From Luteibacter yeojuensis (GTDB taxonomy: Bacteria > Pseudomonadota > Gammaproteobacteria > Xanthomonadales > Rhodanobacteraceae), in assembly GCF_011742875.1 (NCBI RefSeq), contig NZ_JAAQTL010000001.1:2480001-2544000 (forward strand): DNA of 64,000 nucleotides. Reading direction: 5' to 3'. Positions 17,976-27,055 of this stretch are shown in pieces. The notes under the pieces are model-generated. The model did not search any database, was not told the DNA's origin, and was given only the letters and a program-made list of their open reading frames with translations. How positions within the stretch are numbered: the first letter of the stretch is position 1; the number at the start of each line of letters is the position of its first letter. The translations under genes and the position numbers were made by a program.

Positions 17976-18952
17976 AATGCCGGCTTTCGCGCAGAGTAGC
18001 GCCGCGCCAGAACGGCACACACCATCAGCTGGATCTGGTGGAACAGCATGATCGGGAGCACGATCATGCCCAGGGGGTGCCCCGCGAACAACACCTTCGC
18101 CATGGGCACGCCCGATGCCAGGCTCTTCTTCGAACCGCAGAAGACGATGGTGATCTCCTCCTCCCGCGAGAAGCCCAGCGCGCGCGAACCATAGCGCGTG
18201 GCGAGCAGCGCGCAGGCGAGCAGGATCGCGTTCGCCACGACCAGCCCCGCCAGCACCGACGGCGGCAGGCGATGCCAGAGGCCTTGCAGCACGGCGGCAC
18301 TGAAGGCCGTGTAGACGACCAGAAGGATCGAGCCGCGGTCGACGAAACCCAGGAGCCTCGCGTTGCGCTGCACCCAGCGGCCGATCCAGCGCCGTGCGAC
18401 CTGCCCGGCCACGAACGGGATGAACAGCTGCACGACGATCGCACCGACCGCATGCCACGACAGTTCGCCGTGACCCGTGCCCGCGATGAGGAGGCCCACC
18501 AGCACGGGCGTGATGAAGATGCCCAGCAGGCTCGACGCCGACGCCGCGACGACCGCCGCGGGGACATTCCCGCGCGCGATGGAGGTGAAGGCGATGGACG
18601 ACTGCACCGTGGAGGGCAAGGTGCAGAGGAACAGGATGCCCAGGTAGAGGTCGGGCGTGACCAGCGGCGCGAGCACCGGGCGCAGCAGCAGGCCGAGCAC
18701 CGGAAACAGCACGAAGGTGCTCGCCAGCACGGTCGCGTGCAGGCGCCAGTTACGCGTCCCCGCCACGACCGCCTCGCGCGGCAACTTCGCCCCGTGCAGG
18801 AAGAACAACAGGGCGATGGCGAGATCGGTGACCACCTCGAAGGCAGCGGCCACTTCGCCGCGGCAAGGCAGCAGGCTCGCCAGCAGGACGGTCAGCACGA
18901 GGGACAGGGTGAAGCTGTCGGGAAGGAAGCGGCGCATGCGCCAAGGGACCAT
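17960..18952 (-). CDS. Bile acid:sodium symporter-like transporter (YfeH/SBF-like)
   Basis: The 330-residue protein has nine or ten hydrophobic segments. LFFLHGAKL, the [21 protein letters not shown] stretch and [19 protein letters not shown] match the SBF-like branch of the BASS superfamily, to which YfeH belongs. Such proteins carry organic anions with sodium; the substrate is unknown. The last four residues (QEPL) and the stop are encoded by a REP arm, so the natural C-terminus may have been replaced. Confidence 0.85.
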   Translation of the reverse strand: MVPWRMRRFLPDSFTLSLVLTVLLASLLPCRGEVAAAFEVVTDLAIALLFFLHGAKLPREAVVAGTRNWRLHATVLASTFVLFPVLGLLLRPVLAPLVTPDLYLGILFLCTLPSTVQSSIAFTSIARGNVPAAVVAASASSLLGIFITPVLVGLLIAGTGHGELSWHAVGAIVVQLFIPFVAGQVARRWIGRWVQRNARLLGFVDRGSILLVVYTAFSAAVLQGLWHRLPPSVLAGLVVANAILLACALLATRYGSRALGFSREEEITIVFCGSKKSLASGVPMAKVLFAGHPLGMIVLPIMLFHQIQLMVCAVLARRYSARKPALQEPL

Positions 18953-19068
18953 GGGAATGTGCCAATTGCAACGCCTGCCAGGCGGGGCCGCTACCTTTAG
19001 CGCTGCCGTTCAATACGAACGGCATCTTCAGGCACTACCCCGAGCGGATGGCTGGACGGTCGGCGGCT

Positions 19069-19599
19069 TCAGTCGGAACCGGCGGGCTTCGGTGCCTTGC
19101 CCCACTCGTAAACCTTGTAGAAAACGGGGCTTACCGGGCCGTTCTTCGGATCGTGGATGGGATGGCCGGACTGGTCGAGCATGTAGGTCTGGGGCACGCC
19201 GTTCTTCGGCGTCACCACCACCATATACGGTTTGCCGCCCATGGTGAACTCGTCGACATGGTTGCCTTGCCGGTCGTAGGACCGGCTGAGCTTCGGCGCC
19301 GGGTTGCCCCGCGCGTCCACGCTGCCGTCGTCCTGCATGGATGGCAGCGCCACGGTCGAGTGGGAGCTCCGGTTGGCATCCGAGGTGGCCGGGGTGGTCT
19401 TGCCGTCCTGGGCCTGGTCGTAGGGCACGGGGCGCTCGATCGGCTTCTGACCCGAGCGGTCCGGCTCGCCCGCCTTCACGCCCGGATCGTTGAGCCCCGG
19501 CGGCGGCGGCGCCGGCTTGAACGAGGAGGTGTCCTGCGCGGCGACGGGTAAGGCCAGGATCAGGGCGAGCGCGGCGGCGAGGGCATACGGGCGGTTCAT
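19069..19599 (-). CDS. Secreted DUF2782-like protein
   Basis: The 176-residue protein starts at 19599, with AAGGAGG nine bases upstream. A signal peptide (1-21, ending PVAA-Q) and a Pro-rich linker are followed by a small C-terminal domain (about 115-165) with VVVTPKNGVPQTYMLDQSG, the DUF2782 pattern. The function is unknown. It is divergent from polA, an arrangement known in Xanthomonads. A far longer overlapping frame exists but is antisense to polA and is not real. Confidence 0.7.
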   Translation of the reverse strand: MNRPYALAAALALILALPVAAQDTSSFKPAPPPPGLNDPGVKAGEPDRSGQKPIERPVPYDQAQDGKTTPATSDANRSSHSTVALPSMQDDGSVDARGNPAPKLSRSYDRQGNHVDEFTMGGKPYMVVVTPKNGVPQTYMLDQSGHPIHDPKNGPVSPVFYKVYEWGKAPKPAGSD

Positions 19600-19695
19600 G
19601 GGAAAGTCCTCCTTGCGGGATGACGAGCATAGCAACTCCGATACCTCCGGCCACGTGAACGGACGGTTCGCGGGCGGCCGTGAGAGAATCCGGGG

Positions 19696-22419
19696 ATGCC
19701 TACGCTCACCCTCATCGACGGGTCCTCGTACCTGTACCGCGCCTTCCACGCGCTGCCTCCCCTGACCAACACCTTTGGCGAGCCCACCGGCGCGCTGTTC
19801 GGCATCGTCAACATGCTGCGCACGACGATGAAGGCCGGGTCGGATTACGTGGCCTTCGTCTGCGACGCGCCGGGGCGCACCTTCCGCGACGACCTCTACC
19901 CCGAGTACAAGGCCCACCGCCCGCCGATGCCCGACGACCTGCGGGCGCAGATCGAGCCGATGATGAAGATCGTCGGCGCGCTCGGCTTCCCCATCCTCTG
20001 CGTGCCGGGGGTGGAAGCGGACGACGTGATCGGCACCCTCGCCCGCCAGGCCGCCGACCAGGGCATCGACACCGTCATCTCCACGGGCGACAAGGATTTC
20101 GCCCAGTTGGTGGGCGCGCACATCGTGCTCGTCAACACGATGAGCAACACGACGATGGACATCGACGGCGTCGTCGAGAAGTTCGGCGTGCGCCCGGAGC
20201 AGATCGTCGACTACCTCACCCTCATGGGCGACAGCGTCGACAACGTGCCCGGCGTGGAAAAATGCGGCCCGAAGACAGCCGCGAAATGGCTGGGCGAATA
20301 CGGCAACCTCGATAACCTGTTCGCCAACGCGGACAAGATCGGCGGCAAGATCGGCGAGAACCTGCGCGCGGCGATCCCGCGCCTGCCGCTCTCGCGCGAA
20401 CTGGTCACGATCCGCACCGACGTGCCGCTCGACCAGGGGCCGACGAACCTGCACAGGCGCGAGCGGGACGTCGAGGCGCTGCGCGAGCTCTACACGCGCT
20501 ACGATTTCAAGGCCGCGCTGAAGGACCTGGACACGGCCGACGCGACCGCGCCGGCGCCCTCGCCCGCGGCTCCCGCAGTGGCGGCGCCCACGGTGGCGCC
20601 CGGGTTCGCCGGCGAAGGCGAGTACGAGCTGGTCGTCACCGAAGACCGCTTCGCGGCCTGGCTGGAGAAGCTCGAGACGGCGCCGCTGATCGCCTTCGAC
20701 ACCGAAACGACGAACATCGACGCGATGCAGGCGGATATCGTGGGCCTGTCGTTCGCGGTGGAGCCGGGCAAGGCGGCTTACGTGCCGCTGGCGCACGATT
20801 TTCCCGGCGCGCCGGCGCAGTTGTCCAAGGAGCACGTGCTCGGCGCGCTGAAGCCCATCTTCGAGGACCCCGCGCGGCCGAAGGTCGGCCAGCACGGCAA
20901 GTACGACGTGAACATCCTCGCGCACTACGGCATCGCCCTGCGCGGCCTTGCCCACGACACGATGCTCGAGTCGTACGTGCTGAACGCCACGGCGACACGC
21001 CACGACATGGATTCCCTCGCCTCGCGTTACCTCGGCTACACCACGGTGAAGTACGAAGAGGTCGCGGGCAAGGGCGCGAAGCAGATCCCGTTCTCGCAGG
21101 TCGATTGCGACGCCGCATGCCGCTACGCCGCGGAGGACGCCGATATCACGCTGCGCCTGCACCACGCCCTATGGCCGCGGCTGGAGGCCGAGCCCTCGTT
21201 GCGGGCCGTCTATACGGACATCGAGATACCGCTCGTGCCGGTCCTGGCGAAGATGGAACGCACGGGCGTGCTCATCGACGCCAACGAGCTGCGCCTGCAA
21301 AGCCAGCACCTCGGCAAGCGCATGGTCGAACTGCAGAAGCAGGCCTATGCGGCCGCGGGCCACGAGTTCAACATGGATTCGCCGAAGCAGCTGCAGACCG
21401 TGCTGTTCGACGAACTGGGGCTCGCCGCGAAGATCAGGACGCCCAAGGGCCAGCCCTCGACCAACGAGGAAGCGCTGGAAGCCATCGCGGACATGCACGA
21501 GCTGCCGCGGCTGATCCTCGAGTACCGCGGACTGGCGAAGCTGCGCTCGACATACACCGACAAGCTGGCCGGCATCGTCAATCCGCGCACCGGCCGCGTG
21601 CACACCAGCTACCACCAGGGCGCCGTCGCCACGGGCCGCATCAGCTCGTCCGATCCCAACCTGCAGAACATCCCGGTACGCACGGAGGAAGGCCGCCGCA
21701 TCCGTCAGGCCTTCATCGCGCCCCCGGGCTGGCGCATCCTCGCGGCCGACTATTCGCAGATCGAACTGCGCATCATGGCCCACCTCTCGAAGGACGAGGG
21801 CCTGGTACGTGCCTTCCAGGAAGGGGGCGACGTCCACCGGGCCACGGCGGCCGAGGTGTTCGGCGTGTCGCCGGAGGAGGTCACGGCCAACCAGCGCCGC
21901 GCCGCCAAGGCGATCAACTTCGGCCTGATGTACGGCATGAGTTCCTTCGGCCTCGCCCGCCAGCTTGGCGTGGATCGCGGCGAAGCCTCCGATTACATGG
22001 GCCGCTACTTCTCGCGCTACCCGGGCGTACGGGCTTTCATGGACGCCACCCGCGAGCAGGCCCATCGCGACGGCTACGTGCAGACCCTGTTCGGCAGGCG
22101 CCTCTACCTGGAAAACCTGAAGTCGCGGAACCAGGCGTTCCGCGCGGGCGCCGAGCGGGCGGCCATCAACGCGCCCATGCAGGGCACCGCGGCCGACATC
22201 ATCAAGCGGGCGATGATCGCCGTGGCCGCATGGATCGAGCCCCGCGACGACGTGCGCCTGCTGATGCAGGTGCATGACGAACTGGTGTTCGAGGTACGCG
22301 CCGATGCCGTGGACGACGTCCGGGCCGGCATCGAGGAACGCATGGCGGGCGCCGCGACCCTCAGCGTACCGCTCCAGGTGGACATCGGCGTCGGCGCAAA
22401 CTGGGACGAAGCCCACTGA
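19696..22419 (+). CDS. polA: DNA polymerase I
   Basis: The 907-residue protein starts MPTLTLIDGSSYLYRAFHAL. A 5'-nuclease domain (1-~290, STGDKDFAQL) is followed by a 3'-5' exonuclease domain with an intact DTET motif (about 335-338), then the polymerase domain with DYSQIELRIMAHL, RRAAKAINFGLMYGMSSFGL and the HDELVFEV catalytic motif. It repairs gaps and removes primers. GAGAAT at 19684-19689 ends six bases before the ATG. An sX13-like RNA gene follows. Confidence 0.98.
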   Translation: MPTLTLIDGSSYLYRAFHALPPLTNTFGEPTGALFGIVNMLRTTMKAGSDYVAFVCDAPGRTFRDDLYPEYKAHRPPMPDDLRAQIEPMMKIVGALGFPILCVPGVEADDVIGTLARQAADQGIDTVISTGDKDFAQLVGAHIVLVNTMSNTTMDIDGVVEKFGVRPEQIVDYLTLMGDSVDNVPGVEKCGPKTAAKWLGEYGNLDNLFANADKIGGKIGENLRAAIPRLPLSRELVTIRTDVPLDQGPTNLHRRERDVEALRELYTRYDFKAALKDLDTADATAPAPSPAAPAVAAPTVAPGFAGEGEYELVVTEDRFAAWLEKLETAPLIAFDTETTNIDAMQADIVGLSFAVEPGKAAYVPLAHDFPGAPAQLSKEHVLGALKPIFEDPARPKVGQHGKYDVNILAHYGIALRGLAHDTMLESYVLNATATRHDMDSLASRYLGYTTVKYEEVAGKGAKQIPFSQVDCDAACRYAAEDADITLRLHHALWPRLEAEPSLRAVYTDIEIPLVPVLAKMERTGVLIDANELRLQSQHLGKRMVELQKQAYAAAGHEFNMDSPKQLQTVLFDELGLAAKIRTPKGQPSTNEEALEAIADMHELPRLILEYRGLAKLRSTYTDKLAGIVNPRTGRVHTSYHQGAVATGRISSSDPNLQNIPVRTEEGRRIRQAFIAPPGWRILAADYSQIELRIMAHLSKDEGLVRAFQEGGDVHRATAAEVFGVSPEEVTANQRRAAKAINFGLMYGMSSFGLARQLGVDRGEASDYMGRYFSRYPGVRAFMDATREQAHRDGYVQTLFGRRLYLENLKSRNQAFRAGAERAAINAPMQGTAADIIKRAMIAVAAWIEPRDDVRLLMQVHDELVFEVRADAVDDVRAGIEERMAGAATLSVPLQVDIGVGANWDEAH

Positions 22420-22529
22420 TCGGCCATCCAAACGTAAGGTTTCCGTTAGCCAAATTCCGGCATGAACGAACGCTGACTTTTTTGCGGCGACGCTGCAACT
22501 TTCGGCACGTTCGAACGTCAATACCTGTG

Positions 22530-22659
22530 GACGCACGCAACGGCGTCCCATCGGTGGACTCCACCTCCCTGGAGTCACCCTGCGGAGGGTCCGATCTTCC
22601 CCTGGATCCGACCCTCCACCGGGCCCCGAGAGCTCCCCTGGCTCTCGGGGCTTTTTTTT
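22530..22659 (+). ncRNA. sX13: sX13-like small RNA behind polA
   Basis: Three consecutive hairpins end in a T8 run. Hairpin 1 spans 22553-22579, loop CCTCCC. Hairpin 2 spans 22584-22617 (one mismatch), loop TTCCCCTG. Hairpin 3 spans 22624-22650, loop TCCCCTG, and is the terminator. All three loops are C-rich. As I recall, sX13 of Xanthomonas is about 115 nt, lies downstream of polA and acts through C-rich loops on G-rich ribosome-binding regions. Position and shape match here. The 5' end is estimated, not seen. Confidence 0.75.
22624..22659 (+). terminator. Intrinsic terminator of the small RNA
   Basis: A perfect 10-bp stem (CCCCGAGAGC/GCTCTCGGGG) with a seven-base loop is followed by C and eight T. 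It is the strongest intrinsic terminator in the window and may also stop polA transcription. Confidence 0.93.
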
Positions 22660-22725
22660 GCACACGAACCATGCACATTCGTGACCCCATCCTTTCCGCC
22701 ACATCAGAACCGGGAGGAAATCCAC

Positions 22726-22944
22726 ATGCGTGCAGGTCTCATCGTCGTCGGCGTCATCCTGATCGGGCTCGGCCTGTGGGTGACCCTGGGCAACGGCAGT
22801 TACAGCAAGACCGATACCGTCGCCTCCATCGGATCGGCCAGGATCGAGGCCACGCACGACAAGGCCATCCCGCAGTGGGTGGGTATCGCCGGCATCGTGA
22901 TCGGCGGCATCGTGGCCGTGGCGGGAATCGCGCGGAAGAACTGA
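22726..22944 (+). CDS. Small membrane protein, two transmembrane segments (hypothetical)
   Basis: The 72-residue protein starts at 22726 behind GGGAGGAA. Hydrophobic segments span about 4-20 and 49-67, joined by a polar loop with SYSKTDTVASIGSARIEATHDK. It vaguely resembles DUF3185-type small membrane proteins. The function is unknown. It stands alone between the small RNA and uvrD. Confidence 0.65.
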   Translation: MRAGLIVVGVILIGLGLWVTLGNGSYSKTDTVASIGSARIEATHDKAIPQWVGIAGIVIGGIVAVAGIARKN

Positions 22945-23010
22945 TCCCATCCTGGCCGCGGCGAGGGCCGCCGCGGCCAGGGCCCCGTCCACACCCGTTA
23001 CAATGGGGGG

Positions 23011-25215
23011 ATGGATGTTTCCCACCTGCTCGACTCCCTCAACGACGCCCAGCGCGAGGCGGTCAGTGCTCCGCCGGGCCACTACCTGATCCTCGCCGGC
23101 GCCGGCTCCGGCAAGACCCGCGTGTTGACCCACCGGATCGGCTGGCTCACCCAGGTCGAACGGGTGCCACCTTGGGCGATCCTCGCCGTCACGTTCACCA
23201 ACAAGGCGGCCGGCGAGATGCGCTCCCGCCTCGACGGCCTCATCCCGGGCGGGACGCAGGGCCTTACCGTCGGCACCTTCCATGGCATCGCCCACCGCCT
23301 CTTGCGTCGGCACTGGCGCGAAGCCGGCCTGGTCGAAGGCTTCCAGATCCTCGACTCCGACGACCAGCAGCGCCTCATCAAGCGCGTCATCGCCGGGATG
23401 GGCCTGGACGAGGCCCGCTTCCCGCCGCGCCAGGCCGCCTGGCAGATCAACCACTGGAAGGACGAGGGCAAGCGCCCCGATGCCATCGAGCATCGCGACC
23501 ATCCGGTCACCCGCACCTTCGTCGAGGTCTACAAGGCGTACGAGCAGCAGTGCCAGCGCGCCGGCCTGGTCGATTTCGCGGAGCTGCTGCTGCGCGCGCA
23601 CGAGCTCTGGCTGAAGGATCCGCAGGTCCTTAAGCATTACCAGGAACGCTGGCGCTACCTCCTGATCGACGAGTTCCAGGACACGAACACGCTGCAGTAC
23701 GCATGGATCCGCGTGCTGGCCGGCAGCACGGGGCAGGCCTTCGTCGTCGGCGACGACGACCAGGCGATCTACGGCTGGCGCGGCGCCAAGGTGGAGAACG
23801 TGCAGCAGTTCCTGCGCGATTTCCCTGGCGCGAAGACGATCCGGCTCGAGCAGAACTACCGCTCCACGTCGACCATCCTGAATGCCGCGAACGCGGTGAT
23901 CGCCCGCAACGGCGGCCGCCTCGGCAAGCAGCTGTGGACCGACGGCGGCGAGGGCGAACGCATCGCGCTGTACGCGGCGTACAACGAACAGGACGAAGCC
24001 CGTTTCGTCATCGAGCGCATCCGCGAATACATCGCGGAACACGGCAACGCGCGCGATTGCGCCATCCTCTACCGCTCGAACGCGCAGTCGCGCAACTTCG
24101 AGGAACAGCTGATCCAGCGCGACCTGCCCTATCGCGTCTACGGCGGCCTGCGCTTCTTCGAGCGTGCGGAAATCAAGGACGCGCTGGCCTACCTGCGCCT
24201 CGCCTCCAACCGCCACGACGACGCCGCCTTCGAGCGCGCCGTGAACACGCCACCGCGCGGCATCGGCGACCGTACCCTGGACGAATTGCGCCGCCGCGCG
24301 CGCGCCGACGGCAGTTCCATGTGGGAGGCCTCGCTCACCGAGGTGTCGATCGGGTCGATGGCCGGCCGCGCGAAGAATGCCGTCAAGGCTTTCCTCGGCC
24401 TCATCGACACCCTGGCACGCACCTTCGCCGGCCATGGTGGCGAGGAAGGAGACGGGTCCTCCGCGCTCGATCTCGCCGAACAGATCGAACACGCCATCGT
24501 CCATACGGGATTGCGCGACTTCTACGAAAACGACAAGCGCGGCAACGGCGAGGCCCGGGTGGAAAACCTGGACGAACTGGTCAACGTCGCCAGCCGTTTC
24601 GAGATGACGCCCGAGGACGTCGACGCCGGTCTCAACGAACTCTCGGCCTTCCTGTCGCACGCCGCGCTCGAAGCGGGCGAAGGCCAGGGCGAGGCCTGGG
24701 ACGACTGCGTCCAGCTGATGACCCTGCACTCGGCGAAGGGGCTGGAATTTCCCGTGGTCTTCCTCGTCGGCATGGAAGAAGGACTGTTCCCGAGCCAGCG
24801 CTCGACCGAAGAGGAGAACCGCCTCGAAGAAGAACGGCGGCTGGCCTACGTCGGCATCACGCGCGCCCGCGAGCGGCTTTATCTCTCGCACGCGGAATCG
24901 CGCCGCATGCATGGCACGGAGATGCTGGCGCGGCCCTCGCGCTTCCTCGGCGAGATTCCCCCCGAGCTGGTCGACGAGCTGCGCCCCAGGGTGCAGGTCT
25001 CCCGTCCCGCGTATGCCGACCGCTTTGCCGCGGCGCCCTCCTTCGAGGAGTCCTCGCCGATCCGGCTGGGCCAGCGGGTCACCCATCCCAAGTTCGGCGA
25101 GGGCACCATCGTGAGCGCCGAGGGTGCCGGTGCCCACATGCGCGTGCAGGTGAACTTCGAGGATGCCGGGAGCAAATGGTTGGTTTACGCTTACGCGAAC
25201 CTGACCGCCTTGTAG
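23011..25215 (+). CDS. uvrD: DNA helicase II (UvrD)
   Basis: The 734-residue SF1A helicase has Walker A LAGAGSGKTRVL, motif II LIDEFQDTN, VGDDDQAIYGWRGA, motif IV EQNYRSTSTILNAAN and motif V TLHSAKGLEFPVVFLVG. The C-terminal Tudor-like part (VTHPKFGEGTIVSAEG ... WLVYAYANLTAL) separates UvrD from Rep. It acts in nucleotide excision and mismatch repair. TACAAT at 22999-23004 ends six bases before the ATG, with only G residues between, so a leaderless mRNA is plausible. Confidence 0.95.
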   Translation: MDVSHLLDSLNDAQREAVSAPPGHYLILAGAGSGKTRVLTHRIGWLTQVERVPPWAILAVTFTNKAAGEMRSRLDGLIPGGTQGLTVGTFHGIAHRLLRRHWREAGLVEGFQILDSDDQQRLIKRVIAGMGLDEARFPPRQAAWQINHWKDEGKRPDAIEHRDHPVTRTFVEVYKAYEQQCQRAGLVDFAELLLRAHELWLKDPQVLKHYQERWRYLLIDEFQDTNTLQYAWIRVLAGSTGQAFVVGDDDQAIYGWRGAKVENVQQFLRDFPGAKTIRLEQNYRSTSTILNAANAVIARNGGRLGKQLWTDGGEGERIALYAAYNEQDEARFVIERIREYIAEHGNARDCAILYRSNAQSRNFEEQLIQRDLPYRVYGGLRFFERAEIKDALAYLRLASNRHDDAAFERAVNTPPRGIGDRTLDELRRRARADGSSMWEASLTEVSIGSMAGRAKNAVKAFLGLIDTLARTFAGHGGEEGDGSSALDLAEQIEHAIVHTGLRDFYENDKRGNGEARVENLDELVNVASRFEMTPEDVDAGLNELSAFLSHAALEAGEGQGEAWDDCVQLMTLHSAKGLEFPVVFLVGMEEGLFPSQRSTEEENRLEEERRLAYVGITRARERLYLSHAESRRMHGTEMLARPSRFLGEIPPELVDELRPRVQVSRPAYADRFAAAPSFEESSPIRLGQRVTHPKFGEGTIVSAEGAGAHMRVQVNFEDAGSKWLVYAYANLTAL

Positions 25216-25224
25216 TTCATAATC

Positions 25225-25309
25225 TGTGGGAGCCGCTATAGCGGCGAGAAGCCCACGGAGCGATGAAGCGGCGAGGTACGGCTCCCCGCCGCTGTAGCGG
25301 CTCCTACAG
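25225..25309. repeat. REP pair between uvrD and hscC
   Basis: TGTGGGAGCCGCTATAGCGGC and GCCGCTGTAGCGGCTCCTACA flank a ~43-bp spacer whose GAAGCCCACGGAGC also occurs at 17917-17930. This is the only pair between two co-directional genes not touching a stop codon. Confidence 0.75.
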
Positions 25310-25337
25310 GGCCGGTACGGGGACACAAGGGGAAAAC

Positions 25338-27053
25338 ATGATCGTCGGTATCGACCTCGGCACGACCAACAGTCTGGTCGCGGCCTGGATAGATGGCAGG
25401 CCGCGCCTGATTCCGAATGCCCTGGGCAGCATGCTCACACCGTCCTGTGTCGGCATCGACGAGGACGGTAGCGTCCTGGTGGGGCAGGCGGCGCGCGAGC
25501 GCCTGCAGACGCACCCCGAGCGGACCGCGGCGCTGTTCAAGCGCTATATGGGCAGCACGCGCAGCGTGCGCTTCGGCGATCGCGACTATCGGCCCGAGGA
25601 GCTGTCCGCCCTCGTGCTGCGCGCGTTGAAGGCCGACGCGGAAGCCTTCCTGGGCCGTCCCGTCGGCGAAGCCGTCGTCACCGTGCCCGCGTATTTTTCC
25701 GACGCGCAGCGCAAGGCGACACGCGTCGCCGGCGAACTCGCCGGCCTGAAGGTAGAGCGCCTGCTCAATGAACCCACCGCGGCAGCCCTGGCCTACGGCC
25801 TGCACGAGGCGAAGGGCGAGACGCAGTTCCTCGTGTTCGATCTGGGCGGTGGCACCTTCGACGTGTCCATCCTGGAAATGTTCGAAGGCGTGATGGAAGT
25901 GCGCGCCAGCGCCGGCGACAACATATTGGGTGGCGAGGATTTCACGAGCCTCATCGCCGATCTCGCCTTCATCCATGGCATTCCGGCGGCAGCACGCGAC
26001 GACGCCGTCTTCATGCAGCGCCTGGCCGCACGGGCGGAGGCCGCCAAGCGCGAGCTCTGCGCGAAAGGAACCGCGACGCTCGACATCCGTTACAAGGACG
26101 ATGCCGCTCGCGCGGCGATCGATCAGGAGGCTTTCGAGAAACTGGCTCAGCCCTTGCTCAATCGCCTGTGGCGTCCGATCGAGCGCGCACTGCGCGACGC
26201 CCGCATCCGTGCCGCCGACCTCGACAACATCGTGCTGGCGGGTGGCGCGACGCGCATGCCTATGATCCGGGCGCTGGCGACGCGCATGTTCGGCCGTTTT
26301 CCGGCCGTGGGACATAACCCGGACGAGGTCGTGGCACTCGGCGCCGCCGTGCAGGCCGGCCTCAAGATGAAGGACAAGGCCCTCGACGAGATGGTGATGA
26401 CGGACGTTTGTCCTTACACCCTCGGGACGGAGGTGGTGCGCGTCCTCGAACATGGCGCGCAGGCTGGCGGTTTCTACGCGCCGGTGATCGAGCGGAACAC
26501 CGTGGTGCCGGTAAGCCGCGTGCAGCGTTTCTCGCCGGTGTCGGCGCAACAGAAGCAGATCCGCATCGGCGTATACCAGGGCGAATCGCGCATGGTGCGC
26601 GACAACGTTTCGCTCGGCGAGGTGGTGGTTCCCCTCACGCCGGGACCGGGCCATGCCGAGGGCGTGGACGTACGCTTTACCTACGACGTGAACGGCCTGC
26701 TCGAGGTCGAGGTGACCGTCGTCGCCACGGGTGCCAGGGAACGCCTGGTGATCGAAAACGGCGGTACGCAACTCACGCCGGCGGAGATTGCCCAGCGCCT
26801 CGCCTCCCTTTCCGCGTTGAAGATCCACCCGCGCGACACTCTGGAGAACCGCACGCTCATGGCGCGCGCGGAGCGCCTCTACGAGCAGCTGCTCGGGGAC
26901 ATGCGCGAGCGTGTCGGACAACTCGTCCTGCGCTTCGAGCAAGTACTCGCGACCCAGGAAGCGCGCCTGATCGCACGCGATGCGGCTGCGTTCCGCGAGG
27001 CGCTGGACACGATCGAACGCGACTACCGTTTCGCCCCGGATCCGGTGGACTGA
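25338..27053 (+). CDS. hscC: Hsp70-family chaperone HscC
   Basis: The 571-residue product starts MIVGIDLGTTNSLVAAW behind AAGGGGAA. The ATPase motifs LNEPTAAALAYGLHEAKG, FDLGGGTFDVSILEMFEG and VLAGGATRMPMIRALA are intact; the substrate-binding part (about 370-500) is followed by a short lid, as in HscC rather than DnaK (~640 residues). HscC is a specialised Hsp70 whose clients are poorly known. The next gene, two bases downstream, encodes its likely J-like partner. Confidence 0.9.
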   Translation: MIVGIDLGTTNSLVAAWIDGRPRLIPNALGSMLTPSCVGIDEDGSVLVGQAARERLQTHPERTAALFKRYMGSTRSVRFGDRDYRPEELSALVLRALKADAEAFLGRPVGEAVVTVPAYFSDAQRKATRVAGELAGLKVERLLNEPTAAALAYGLHEAKGETQFLVFDLGGGTFDVSILEMFEGVMEVRASAGDNILGGEDFTSLIADLAFIHGIPAAARDDAVFMQRLAARAEAAKRELCAKGTATLDIRYKDDAARAAIDQEAFEKLAQPLLNRLWRPIERALRDARIRAADLDNIVLAGGATRMPMIRALATRMFGRFPAVGHNPDEVVALGAAVQAGLKMKDKALDEMVMTDVCPYTLGTEVVRVLEHGAQAGGFYAPVIERNTVVPVSRVQRFSPVSAQQKQIRIGVYQGESRMVRDNVSLGEVVVPLTPGPGHAEGVDVRFTYDVNGLLEVEVTVVATGARERLVIENGGTQLTPAEIAQRLASLSALKIHPRDTLENRTLMARAERLYEQLLGDMRERVGQLVLRFEQVLATQEARLIARDAAAFREALDTIERDYRFAPDPVD

Positions 27054-27055
27054 GC

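Noticed and set aside
19600..21165. N-terminal extension of the DUF2782 gene to 698 residues
   Set aside because: The extension is antisense to the 5' part of polA; the SD and signal peptide at 19599 mark the true start.
21169..25326. A 1385-codon open frame on the minus strand opposite polA and uvrD
   Set aside because: It spans two unmistakable genes and an RNA gene on the other strand; composition is that of an antisense GC-rich frame.
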